Source: Hypsibius dujardini
Taxonomy: Eukaryota; Tardigrada; Eutardigrada; Parachela; Hypsibiidae
Assembly: GCA_001579985.1 (NCBI GenBank)
Contig: LRSR01014010.1
Location: forward strand, 1-30,109
Length of the DNA: 30,109 nucleotides
Direction: 5' to 3'
Part shown: positions 1-10,017 of the stretch, in pieces
Position numbering within the stretch: the stretch's first letter is position 1
Layout: each line of letters starts with the position of its first letter
Position numbers and translations under genes: made by a program
The notes under the pieces: model-generated
Databases searched by the model: none
The model's input: the letters and a program-made list of their open reading frames with translations, nothing else
What the model was told of the DNA's origin: nothing

Positions 1-59
1 TGTGTCTGTGTCTCTTATCCCATTAATACAGATCCCATTAGTACTAGTCCCTTTTTTAG

Positions 60-2786
60 CTTCGTGTGGCCTTGCCGGATCCGGTGACTGGTTTTACAAC
101 CCCCTGACCGACAGCTGTTTTTTCTTGTCCCACAATCCGATGACATGGGACGGTGCCGAGCAAACCTGCAATTTTCTGGAGTCACATCTAGCCACCGTTA
201 CCAAAGATGACCACCCATTCCTCACCAAACTCATCTCACGATACAGTATGCCCTATACAGAGTATTGGATTGGACTTCGGCTGACTGATCCAAATCTGTT
301 AACTCACCATTGGATTGACGGAACTTTTGAAAATGTATTTCGACCTTGGGATCATAACGAGCCGAACCCTCAGGGAGTTCAAGCCTGTGTTAAGATGAGT
401 AACTTACACGGATTCTGGCTGGACGACTACTGCCAACGACCAGGGGGATACCGCTTCATATGTCAAAAATCCAAAGCCCCAATGGTGCCTGCAACAACCG
501 CGGCACCTGAAATAGTTGAAACTTGGGGATGCCCTTCAACTTGTCGGAACTGTGTTCGATTTCGCGACTCGTGCTACTTCGTTTCTCCACGTGAGATACG
601 TGTCACGTGGGATGAAGCACGAAATGCCTGCCGTGCAATCAATCCCAATCCAACCGACCGAGGTGGATATTCGGATCTTGTTTCAATTCATGACAAACTC
701 GAGAATGACTTCCTCTTCGCTCAAATGGGACCCCACGATCGGCAGGATCGATGGCTCGGTCTGCACGAGGATCGCGATCGGCAGACCATGTTTTGGAGCG
801 ATCAAACCCGCTTCGATTTCAACTTCTGGGAACCACGTGAACCTCAGCTTCATAGTGTGGTACGCACATTTTTGTTATTATGGGACAAAATTCAACACCG
901 TTCAAACACATCGATATTTTTCGTAAACGAAGAGCTTTGTTTGAGAAAAAAAAACCCCAAAAATTCGTGTTTTTTTCAGCCCGAGTGTGTCATCATTTCA
1001 GCTGGAGTTTTGTTGGGCGTTGGTGAGGGTCGTTGGTACGACAGTAATTGCCAAGATAAGCAAGGATACATCTGCAAAATGAAGAAGGGTCTGTCTGCAC
1101 TAGCACGGGTTTTTTGTCTCGTTTCGTTTTACGTTTCTATGCGATTACGTTTACCTGAGATCTTTATACGTTTCTGCATTCAATAGATGCTTCGGTGACG
1201 GCGCCGGTTGTGGAGCCAGACAGACGATGTGACCCAAATTTTGAGTACATCAGCGGTGTATGCTTTGCCGTTTTTGCGACTCCTACTCTGACAGCCCCTA
1301 TCAATGCCTGCCAATCCATTCAACCTGGATCCCGACTAGCCGCCGTAACTAACGTTCACGAAAATGTCTTCGTCCGCCTTTTGTTAGCCCAGCTGAAGCA
1401 TAACATTCCCACGGCTGACGTCAGAGCTCTGTTGGGTGGCAGAAGAGCAGATAACGGCCGACTATCCTGGAATAGTGAATGCTACCCGAGCTACAACAAC
1501 ATTCGCAGATTCTACAGTGATCCGGGAAAGAACGATTCTTGCGTATACATGCAGTACAACGGGGAATGGGCTACCCAATCCTGTACCGATAGGACCCATC
1601 AGTTCATCGTTTGTGAAAAGCGACAAGGTATTACGGACCTTCCTCTAACTTAAGAATAATTTCTAATTTTAGTGAGCAAAGCTGTTTTTGTTCTAGTCGA
1701 ATGTTCTAAGCTCATAACATTGAATGACGGCACATGTCCGGACGGATTCAATGATCCCTGCCATGACTACTGCTACCGAATTAGCCATTCGTCGTCCGGG
1801 TCGTCGGGGGCAGTGCCGGTTCTCATTGGCTTTGAGTATGCAAAGAGCACATGCACCAGCTTTGGCGGCAGTCTCGTGTCCATTCGAAATGAGCACGATC
1901 AGAAGTGTATTGGGAAATACATTGAGAGCGCTACGAGCAACCTCTGGTTGGGACTGTTTGAAGCATCCGGAAACGTGAATGGAAATTTAACCTGGACATG
2001 GCTGGATGGCTCCGTTGCGAATTACGAAAATTGGAATCCAGGTGGGATGCTGTTGTAACTTTCTCACTCTCAAGCAGGGGCTCGTTTAGGGTCCTTACAA
2101 ATTGGAACCAGGACCACTCATGGTGGGGTCAGGGGATGGGCAAGGGGGCAAAATGAATTTTTTTAACTTGTGTGGGTGTGGGGGTCTCATTTCCATGAGC
2201 CCCGGAATTTCAAAATATTTTCAAAAGCTTAATGAAACTTTACCTTTAACTTAATTTAACTTAAACTAAAACTTTATGAAAACTTAACTTAAACTTTTAA
2301 CTGGACTATTTTTGAATGTTTTAACGTCCCATATAAAGTTATTAATAGGTTGTGAATACTGAATCCCAACCAATCATAAATGTGTATAAAGAACTGAAGC
2401 TTTGAGATGGTTTTGAAATCTCAGGGTCTTTTGGATATTAGACACCCACTCTCACCCCCAAAAACTTTCAAAATTATCAAAAACAAGAAGCCAAATTTTG
2501 GTTTCAATTTAAAAAAAATGCGTTTCCCACTTTGTCCACCCTGGTCCTACCATTAGGGTTTTGGTTTCTTATTATAAGGAACCTAAACGGCCCTCTGCCA
2601 TCAAGCATCATATAGAACTCTAAATCCGACCTTATTTCGTTTCAGGGGAGCCCAATAATATGCAAGTCGCTGGGCTGTATCGAGAGGCCTGCACGGAAAT
2701 ACTGCCCAACGGTTTCTGGAACAACGTCCCGTGTTACGGAAACCGAGGATATATTTGCGAAAAACCAAAGATACCCTTGTCCAATG
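60..2786 (+). repeat. Four-CTLD cassette, copy 1 (612 residues)
   Basis: The coding part of this unit sums to 1836 nt. Four lectin domains in order: A (begins SCGLAGSGDWFYNP), B (begins NCVRFRDSCYFVSP), C (begins RRCDPNFEYISG) and D (begins ECSKLITLNDGTCPDGF). Domains A and D carry the EPN tripeptide typical of mannose-type calcium-dependent lectins (NEPNPQGVQACV in A, NPGEPNN in D). B and C lack it. The unit is bounded on both sides by phase-1 introns, so it can be duplicated without a frameshift. Its last intron but one (2042-2645, 604 nt) is much longer than the rest and holds an inverted-repeat element. Confidence 0.82.
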
Positions 2787-5653
2787 GTATTAAAAAAAAG
2801 AACAAGTATTCAATGGTATACCTTTGTTATGGTTACGGATGGTGCTGGTGTTTGTATGTTCAGGGACATGCGGACCAAGCGATGCTGGAAACTGGGCGTA
2901 CGACAGCTCGACCGATAACTGCTTCTTCATCTCAAACAACGTGGCCAACTGGACTGAGGCCGCAAACTTTTGTAACACAATGGACTCCCATTTGGCAACA
3001 ATTGAGCAGGCAGATCAGGCATTTGTTATGAACACCTTGTTGTTTTACACCCCGTTCAGCACTCTTTCATGGATTGGTCTGAGATTGGTCAATCCGACCA
3101 ATTTAACCCACAGCTGGATCGACGGAAATCTGGCCAGTATTCATCGTGCTTGGGACGTCAATGAACCTAATCCCATGGGGGTGCAAGCTTGTGTAGTGAT
3201 GGTCACCGGGTCAGGCAAATGGAGGGATGACTACTGCCAACGATCACCGGGATATCAGTTTATCTGTCGAAAGGCAAAGGCATCGATCATACCGCCAGCG
3301 ACTGTACCACCTTATTTAGCCGAAACTTGGGGTTGCCCGGTGGAATGTAAAAACTGCACGCGATTCCGTAAGGGTTCACACATTTTGAGATCAAAATATT
3401 CAGTAAAAATATAAGGACAAACATTATAAAATGTCTAAGCGGAAATGTGTGCCTTGATCTATCATAAATTTTGAAAACTGCTATTAATGATATTGATGCA
3501 GATAAAGTGAAATAGAATTCCAAGTTGAGTTTAAGTATTTTAAATAAAACAGGTGTCCATCTGCTGATTTTCAGGTGATTCGTGTTACTACATTTCCCCG
3601 TCACCGAAGGCTGATGCCATGACTTGGGACGAGGCTCGCAACGCTTGCCGTGCAATTTATCAGCACCCCACGGACATGTCAAAGAGCTCTGAATTGGTCT
3701 CCATCCACGATCAACTTGAGCAAGACTTCATTTTCTCGCAGATGGGCGTTGATACGTACAGTCGCTGGATCGGTCTGCATGAGGACTGGGATAGAAAGAC
3801 ATTGTTCTGGACCGATCAAACACCCGTCGATTTCTTGCATTGGGCTATAAACGAACCAATATCAACCTTAGGCAATGTAAATTCCATAAACACATTATCT
3901 CAAACCAATCAACGATTACAATGTTTGTAACAATATTTTCATGCTTTAGTCTGAATGCGTTCATATCTTCGGAGAGAAAATGTACGGAGACGGTCGATGG
4001 AACGATCTCAATTGTGACGCACGAGCCGGATATGTCTGCAAAATGAAAAAAGGTTTGCTTTGCAAAATATCGTTGCCCATTTTCAATTTGAACGTTTCTG
4101 TCTTTTAATAGATTCCGAATATCCAGCACCAGTTCAACACCCTGACACCAGATGTGACCCACACTTTCAATTCCTAAATGGAGCATGTTTCGCCGTCTTC
4201 CAGATGCCCGAACAGACCGATCCCGATGAAGCTTGTGACAGCATGCAAAGGGGCTCCAGGCTTGCAACCATTACATCCATTTATGAAAATGTCTTTATTC
4301 GTCTCCTATTGGCAAAAATAAAAGACGACGTTCCAGTGTCTCAAGTTCGCGCACTTTTGGGCGGACAACTCTCACATAACGGTCGTTTGTCATGGAAAAG
4401 TGGCTGCTATCCCAGCTTCAACAACATTGCCAACTTCTTTTCCGATCAAGACCAGACCGACCGTTGTGTCTCAATGCAGTATGATGGCAAATGGGTTGTT
4501 CATCCCTGCTGGGACACGAGCAGTCAATATGTTGTTTGTGAGAAACGAAAAGGTAAGCGACATTGATTTGCATTTGGCAGGATTCAGCAGTCTGACATTT
4601 ATTGCTGTTTTAGAGGAATGTTCGAAATTGATCACAACGAACGATGGTACATGTCCATCGGGCTTTGAGGACGAATGCCACGACTACTGCTACCACATCA
4701 CACATTCTTCCTCGTCCGGTCAAGGCAAAGGCGAAGAGGCCATGTTTGAAGTTGCCAAAACGAAATGCTCTGAAATGGGTGGTAGCCTCGTCTCCATCAG
4801 GAGTGAAGAGGATCAGAAGTGCATCGCAAAGTACGTGGAAAGTATGGAGGGTACTCTTTGGTTGGGATTGTACGAGACAACGGGCAATACCAATGGGACC
4901 GTCAATTGGAAATGGTTGGATGATGACTTTGTTGACGAAGGAAACTATCGGAACTGGGGGAAAGGTGAGAAAGAGTTAGATGACTTTATTGGGGAAGGGA
5001 GTTAGTCAAATCTTTAGCTTGCCTTTTTTTCAGGTGAACCGAGCCATCTTTATTTAACCGGTCCGACCCGTGAAGCTTGCACCGAAATGACATTCGATGG
5101 TTTCTGGAACAATGTTCCATGTTCGTTGACCAAACGCGGCTACATATGCGAGAAGCGAAAGATACCTCGATTATTTGAAGCAACTACCATAATGACCCCA
5201 ACAGTAGCGAGTGTCCCAGTAATTCCAACAGTTGCTGCTACCATTGCGGCTGTCTCTCAAGTTCCAATTTCTACTCCATCGACGGGGTCACAGACATCGC
5301 TGGCTGCTTCAACAGATCTTCCATTAGTTAGTCACAGTCCACAAAAAAGCACTTCAAGCCCGACAGATCAACCGATGACGTTCGTCTCCGATACCACTCC
5401 CAAGAATGGCAGTTATCACCAAGAAATCGTCCCTCATACTCCTTACTTGGACAGAGTCAGTCCTGGTACCCTCATTGGTCTAGCAGTGACGGTTTTACTG
5501 TTGATTCCCTCTCTGACTGTCGGTGCGTTCATCATCTGGAAAAGAAAGACCATCCCTTTGTCTTCCTGGAGTGGAAGGTCTGCTTCGTATCAGAACGAGA
5601 TAGCGGACGACCAAGTTCCCGTCGTTGAGGCTCATGACGAGACATACACATGA
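60..5653 (+). CDS. Multi-C-type-lectin-domain transmembrane receptor (3' part, eight CTLDs visible)
   Basis: Exons read as 60-859, 980-1088, 1187-1627, 1697-2041, 2646-2786, 2864-3367, 3575-3876, 3950-4052, 4112-4552, 4614-4964 and 5034-5653. All introns are GT-AG and the phases join to one frame of 1384 residues plus TGA. The first exon starts in phase 1 after a pyrimidine-rich acceptor (ttttttag, 52-59), so the gene begins upstream of the window. Eight C-type lectin folds follow each other, each with the expected Cys pattern and motifs such as WIGLRL, WLGL, CQRPGGYRFIC and GYICK. After the last domain come a Thr/Ser/Pro-rich mucin-like stalk, one membrane helix (about residues 1323-1347, GTLIGLAVTVLLLIP...) and a 37-residue basic-then-acidic cytoplasmic tail. 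The layout resembles the mannose-receptor type: an extracellular ligand-binding lectin array on a single-pass membrane protein. Ligand and function are unknown. The lectin assignment is firm; exact splice choices are inferred, for example GT at 857 or at 860. Confidence 0.88.
2074..2598. mobile_element. Decayed foldback (inverted-repeat) element in a lectin intron
   Basis: The outer arms match imperfectly as inverted repeats: the left arm reads gcaggggctcgtttaggg (from 2074) and the right arm on the other strand reads gcagagggccgtttagg (from 2598). Inner arms also pair: gtgggtgtgggggtctcat with cccgg...caaaagctt near 2170-2230 against a complementary stretch at about 2397-2460. There is no coding capacity. 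No clean target duplication was seen; flanking ctcaa/catcaa is only approximate. It accounts for most of this unusually long intron. It could also be a simple palindrome of other origin. Confidence 0.55.
2864..5174 (+). repeat. Four-CTLD cassette, copy 2 (about 614 residues)
   Basis: It repeats the A-B-C-D order of copy 1 with matching landmarks: TCGPSDAGNWAYD, NCTRFRDSCYYISP, TRCDPHFQFLNG, ECSKLITTNDGTCPSGF, FWNNVPC and GYICEKRKIP. Coding length to the end of domain D is about 1842 nt, against 1836 in copy 1. Intron positions match those of copy 1, except that copy 2 has an extra 207-nt intron (3368-3574) at the A/B junction. In domain D the EPN of copy 1 is replaced by EPS (GKGEPSHLYL), so the calcium/sugar site is probably altered. 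Domain A keeps NEPNPMGVQACV. Confidence 0.82.
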
Positions 5654-6323
5654 TCAATTCTGTTATGGGTTTGAGGCCTCAAAATGCGACGAACCTCTTT
5701 TAAATATTTTATAACACTCGAACTGCTCCTTATGCGACCGTGAACGCGAGCAACGCCCGTTTTGATTCTATATTAAGAGCCTTTCTAATTATCTTCAACG
5801 TTTCTTTCTCTGAAAATATTCAAAGGTTTATGCCGGTATCTTGTGCGTTGTGGCGCTCAAGTATAATATATCCATCCATGATTTGGTTTTTTTAGTTCAA
5901 TACATTAAACGATCTATTTACAGTAGGTTGAAATGTGTGCCATATTAGGCAGGAAAAATTGATGTCTAGGATAAGACCGGACCATTCTTATTCATTTCAA
6001 CTTGATTTCTACAGGATACACATTAACCGAGATCCGTGTGATGGGACTCTCTCCGAAGGTACGAAAGAATCTGGGTACGCGCAGCACATGGAAATTGATT
6101 CAGATGTCTACGAGGGAATAAAGTTTTGTCTTTTTAGCTTTTTATTTTGCTTTTTTTGTTGTTGAAACTATCAAAAATTATCCGTTGTATCGCACTTTGT
6201 TCTTGTTAAAAAGCTGTTATGCGAACGTAGAATTGGCAATGACAATAATCTGAAAGCTTCTTAAGCCTCTTAAAACGTGTGACACAGTTACACTCCATGC
6301 TGTCTCTTGGGGACTCGCCACTA
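5654..6323 (+). other. 3' flank of the lectin receptor gene
   Basis: This non-coding stretch follows the TGA at 5651-5653. A canonical AATAAA lies at 6117-6122, about 465 nt after the stop, and is the most likely polyadenylation signal for the lectin receptor. A short open frame at 5935-6165 has no recognisable features and is probably chance. Nothing else is supported. Confidence 0.4.
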
Positions 6324-6630
6324 AGGGTATTCAAAGTTCGATTATTTGCAGCGATTATCTCGCCAATTCAAACTCGCTAATCTCCCTGGTTTTGCACGCC
6401 AATGCAACGGTGATACGAGGACACGCCCCCTGGCTTACCTGAGGCTGTGTCTCCTTCGCTAATCTCAACTCACATAGTCCACTCACTTGACAGATGTACA
6501 CAATTAGCGAGCAGATAACCGAGAAAAGCAGCTCCTTGGCTGCTTTTTTCGCTTATCTTCAAAACCAGGGAGATTAGCGAGTTTGAATTAGCGAGATAAT
6601 CGCTGCAAATAATCGAACTTTGAATACCCT
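6324..6630. mobile_element. TA-flanked inverted-repeat element (MITE), 307 bp
   Basis: The terminal inverted repeats are near perfect for roughly 70 bp. The left arm begins AGGGTATTCAAAGTTCGATT at 6324, and the right arm ends with its complement at 6630 (gaactttgaataccct). TA dinucleotides at 6322-6323 and 6631-6632 are the likely target duplication, as for Tc1/mariner-type insertions. The interior (about 6400-6555) has no meaningful open frame, so this is a non-autonomous element. The well-preserved arms suggest a fairly recent insertion. Confidence 0.85.
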
Positions 6631-6632
6631 TA

Positions 6633-8193
6633 CTATGTGAATAAAAGCAAAAGCTAGATAAAATACACGTTCTCTAATTGGAAGCCTGGCGGACTTGCCT
6701 CCTGATGACAATCTCCTGGACCAAACAAAAATAGTTACTGGAAAATGTGAGCCCCCACAGCAACTGAAGTGCTTCGTTGGGTTCGAAAACTGCATAATTG
6801 CATTAAACATTGAGACACTCTGCTCATTGTGAATTGTCCCCTTCTAAGAAGCGAGAAAAGTGTTAAAAACGCGACAAAAAGCGCGCTAATGAGCTCAAGG
6901 CTTGAACTCTATAAATTCAATGTCGAAACTGTCATTTAAGGTCAATCGTAAAAAATACGCAGCTTGAAAAGGGCTCAGAACTGTCGACTTCACCATAACA
7001 CTTGTAGGTTTAGATTCCAATCAGACCGCGCACCTGCGGCCCCAAATAATGCAAAAAGCCAACTATTTCCCATCGTCGCTGCAAAGCTTTTCATCGTCCA
7101 CCCATATTCTAAAACGGTGCTCAACCGCCGGGTTATGCAATAATAATGTTTATCAATTCATTCTGCAGAAAATTATCGACAAAATGAGCCTGAATGGGAC
7201 CGTCAACCAGACAACGAACGTAACCTTCAAAAACAGACACAGGGATCAAGCGGTCAATAAGAAGGGTACCAATAGAACTGACAAAAGTCATCACAGTTTC
7301 TGTTCTGAAGGATTCTGTTAGTATTTTATTTACAAAAACAGTTAACCGTCCAGCCCATGAGCCCAACAACCAACCATCAATTTCATATATTTTGCTCTTC
7401 TAATTCTGTTCAGGGCAAGCATGCGTTATTTTTCCTGACCTGCCTAATTTTGTTACTAATTGCTAATGGCTGACTGTTTTTTTTATGTCGGTGTGATTGT
7501 TGATAGCTCATCAGAATAGCTTTATTTTAATGAAGCGTTATTTATCAAAACATAAAACATGTATTGACCAGTGACCAAGAAGAATACGAAATGTTACAGC
7601 TATAAATATAGCAACAAGTTATGCAGTCAAGAAGAATTACATATTTCACTGACAAAATAGCATTTATTAATTCGATAGTGACCGATTAGAGTGTTTGTGT
7701 GTCTGTGTAAGTATAGTTTCCAGACATGTCGTGCTGCGTATATTGTCCCAATCCCAACTCCATTAAACTCACTTGCCAGGTTCACCCACGGTAAAGTGGA
7801 AAATGCTAAGCAAGCCGCTGGGTTAATTATCGAAGCTGCCTACCTCCTTAGTACTGCACATCTGGAAAACGATATTTTCTAATCACTGCGAATCCCGAAA
7901 AGAAGTTGTGTGCATTCCACGAAATCTATCCCTACATCTGTATTCGTAAATAATAATGTAATTTCCAAGTAAAACAGTTTATTTCTTCTAATATCAGATA
8001 CTGCACCATGCAAACGCGTAACGGACTTTTCGGGCGAGGGGCAACCCTTGCCCCGCAAAATTTGTTTAAAATGATTTCTAAATTGCCCATTGCAACCAAA
8101 AACCCGATTAAAAGTGTAAATCTGTGGAGGATGACAATTTCCCTAAAAAATTAAATCAGACATTGCCCCGCCCCATAACCAAAATTTTAATTA
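6633..8193. other. Intergenic, no gene seen
   Basis: The longest open frames (7049-7321 plus, 7133-7369 minus, 7691-7882 plus) are short, overlap each other on opposite strands and show no domain, membrane segment or family resemblance. A small imperfect foldback sits at roughly 8026-8181, with gggcgaggggcaa on one side and its near complement ttgccccgcccc on the other. I see no RNA gene. Confidence 0.4.
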
Positions 8194-8465
8194 CTGTACG
8201 CTCCCGATCTCAAGGGTCGATTATGCCCCACCCCCGCTGATTCACATCAAGCTTGACCGGATCGTTCAACTTCGTTCACTTGTCCGTGATTGGTCCGTTG
8301 GTTTTCGCCTGACAGGCTTGCTTGCTTGCTTGCTTGAATGGATGATTCGGTTTGAAATTTTGAAGTCAATAAAGTTTAAGTAAATCTGAATGAACAACCA
8401 AGCGAGCGACGGAACGTGTTTTCGGGCCGGACCTAAAATCGGCCCTTGAGATCGGGAGCGTACAG
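8194..8465. mobile_element. TA-flanked inverted-repeat element (MITE), 272 bp
   Basis: The left end reads CTGTACGCTCCCGATCTCAA from 8194, and the right end is its reverse complement (ttgagatcgggagcgtacag) ending at 8465. The match extends about 28 bp with one mismatch. TA at 8192-8193 and 8466-8467 is the likely duplication. A GCTT microsatellite (about 8317-8335) lies inside. There is no coding capacity. Its terminal CTGTA is shared with the elements at 20311 and 24920, which suggests the same mobilising transposase type. Confidence 0.82.
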
Positions 8466-8467
8466 TA

Positions 8468-9372
8468 ATGGGGAACTGCGCCGTTGCACCCACTTTGTTA
8501 CTCATGTGAACGCGTTGCATGGATAGGCAAGATTATTAGTAATAAATATATGATAGCGACGTACTGGCTGTGAAGCCTGTCGAATGTGACGAACGAAAAT
8601 GGGTATATGCACGAATTGTATCCTACTTGTTTATAATGCTGTTAGAGAGAATGACAACCATTGTTTGGTGATTTTTAAACCATCGTCGCACACATTGGTC
8701 GATGATCAATGTACAGTGCAGAATTGTATAGTGACTGTCAGCGTATACGGCAAACTTCTTCTCACGTGTTTTTCGTGAGGCAGAAGTTAACCATACTATT
8801 ATACCCCTCGGGGGAAGACAACTTTCAGTGTAAGCCTGCGCCTCGACAATCGACAACTCGAGCAAAACGCTGCTACGATTCTCAAACTCAACTCAAATTT
8901 TATTATTTTCCAAAACTGAATGATTAACTTTCGTTAATCAGGTGGCAAAATGTGATAAAATGTGATGGATAAATCCCGAATCGGAACGATGTCATTTTTA
9001 CAAATATTTTCAGCAATTGTCAGCGTCAAATAGTTTAATATAGAATATTCACTGAAACTATGTTTTATGTGTAAATAAATTAATTAACTTAAGTCAATTT
9101 TTTTTCATTGAAATTAATTTTTTAAATACGTTCAAGAAATAAAATTACTGCCATAAAAGAAATAACTTTCTTTTTATGTGAACTAAGTAACTTTGCTATC
9201 AATACCCGACTACATTATTTGACATCCAATGTCAAACTTTTATATTATGATTGTATTTTAAATAAATAACTTTAATTTTAAAATACTGTGAATGTTTTAT
9301 TTAATTTCAATCACGCCATTTAAAAAGCAACATTAACTGAAATCAGTTTATCAATATTCTACAAAGAAGGTA
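8468..9372. other. Intergenic, AT-rich, no gene seen
   Basis: About 8990-9350 is strongly AT-rich, with many short runs such as aataaattaattaactt. The open frames at 8623-8865 (minus) and 8709-8927 (plus) overlap antiparallel and show nothing recognisable. No RNA gene or promoter could be supported. Confidence 0.4.
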
Positions 9373-9579
9373 CGAGGTAAAGGCCGTTAACCAGGCCGCT
9401 TTCAGAAATCGTAACTTAACCAGGCCGGCAGGCCAACAGGTGGCGCATAAGTCGTTTTTGCGAAGTCAACCCAGGGAGATGGAGCCGAAGTGGCGCCTCT
9501 ACCGGAAATCAACGTTGAAAAAACCGGCCTGGTTAAGTTACGATTTCTAAAAGCGGCCTGGTTAAGGGCCTTTACCTCG
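9373..9579. mobile_element. TA-flanked inverted-repeat element (MITE), 207 bp
   Basis: The left arm begins CGAGGTAAAGGCCGTTAACC and the right arm ends ttaagggcctttacctcg. Pairing continues inward through the CCAGGCCG/CGGCCTGG blocks and the cgtaacttaaccaggccgg stretch for about 65 bp. TA flanks both sides (9371-9372 and 9580-9581). There is no coding capacity. The terminal GAGGTAA resembles the end of the element at 13641. Confidence 0.85.
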
Positions 9580-10017
9580 TAGTAATTATCTATTCCGTTC
9601 AGATATTAATCTGTAGATTATACCTTGCAAACTTGAACGTAGCACGACACTTCCGCTCACGAAATATCCCCGAGCCTTTTCAACGTCGTGGTAGAGTTCT
9701 GCCGTGGGACAATGCTTTTTTTTGTAAACGCGACAATCAAGCAACACGTTCGGTAACATTTTCTACCTCTGCATGCAGAATGTTAAAAAGTCTACATTAA
9801 GCAATTGCCGGAAGCTGTGTACCTATCAAGATTGATGAGGCAAAAGGTGGACCCTTCCGTCCTACGAGCCGACACGCGGCATAAAATTTGAGCAATCACC
9901 TGCGGGTTTTCCAACAACTTTATTCGCGAGCTTTTTGAGAGCAGCTTCTTTCCAGCTTTGATGTAAAAAAATTCTTTCATTTTCCTTCGCGCCCAACCAA
10001 AACACACCGAACCGAAA

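Noticed and set aside
2-59. Hydrophobic frame in front of the first lectin domain looking like a signal peptide (VSVSLIPLIQIPLVLVPFL)
   Set aside because: It has no ATG, ends in a pyrimidine tract with an AG acceptor, and the exon phase matches the internal cassette junction at 2864. It reads as intron.
2824-2863. Hydrophobic stretch before cassette 2 (LWLRMVLVFVCSG) as a start of a second lectin gene
   Set aside because: The in-frame ATG (2839) leaves too few residues for a signal peptide, and a GT-AG intron 2787-2863 joins the cassettes in phase.
7049-7369. Overlapping plus and minus open frames of 90 and 78 codons
   Set aside because: There is no family resemblance and they mutually overlap on opposite strands; likely chance.
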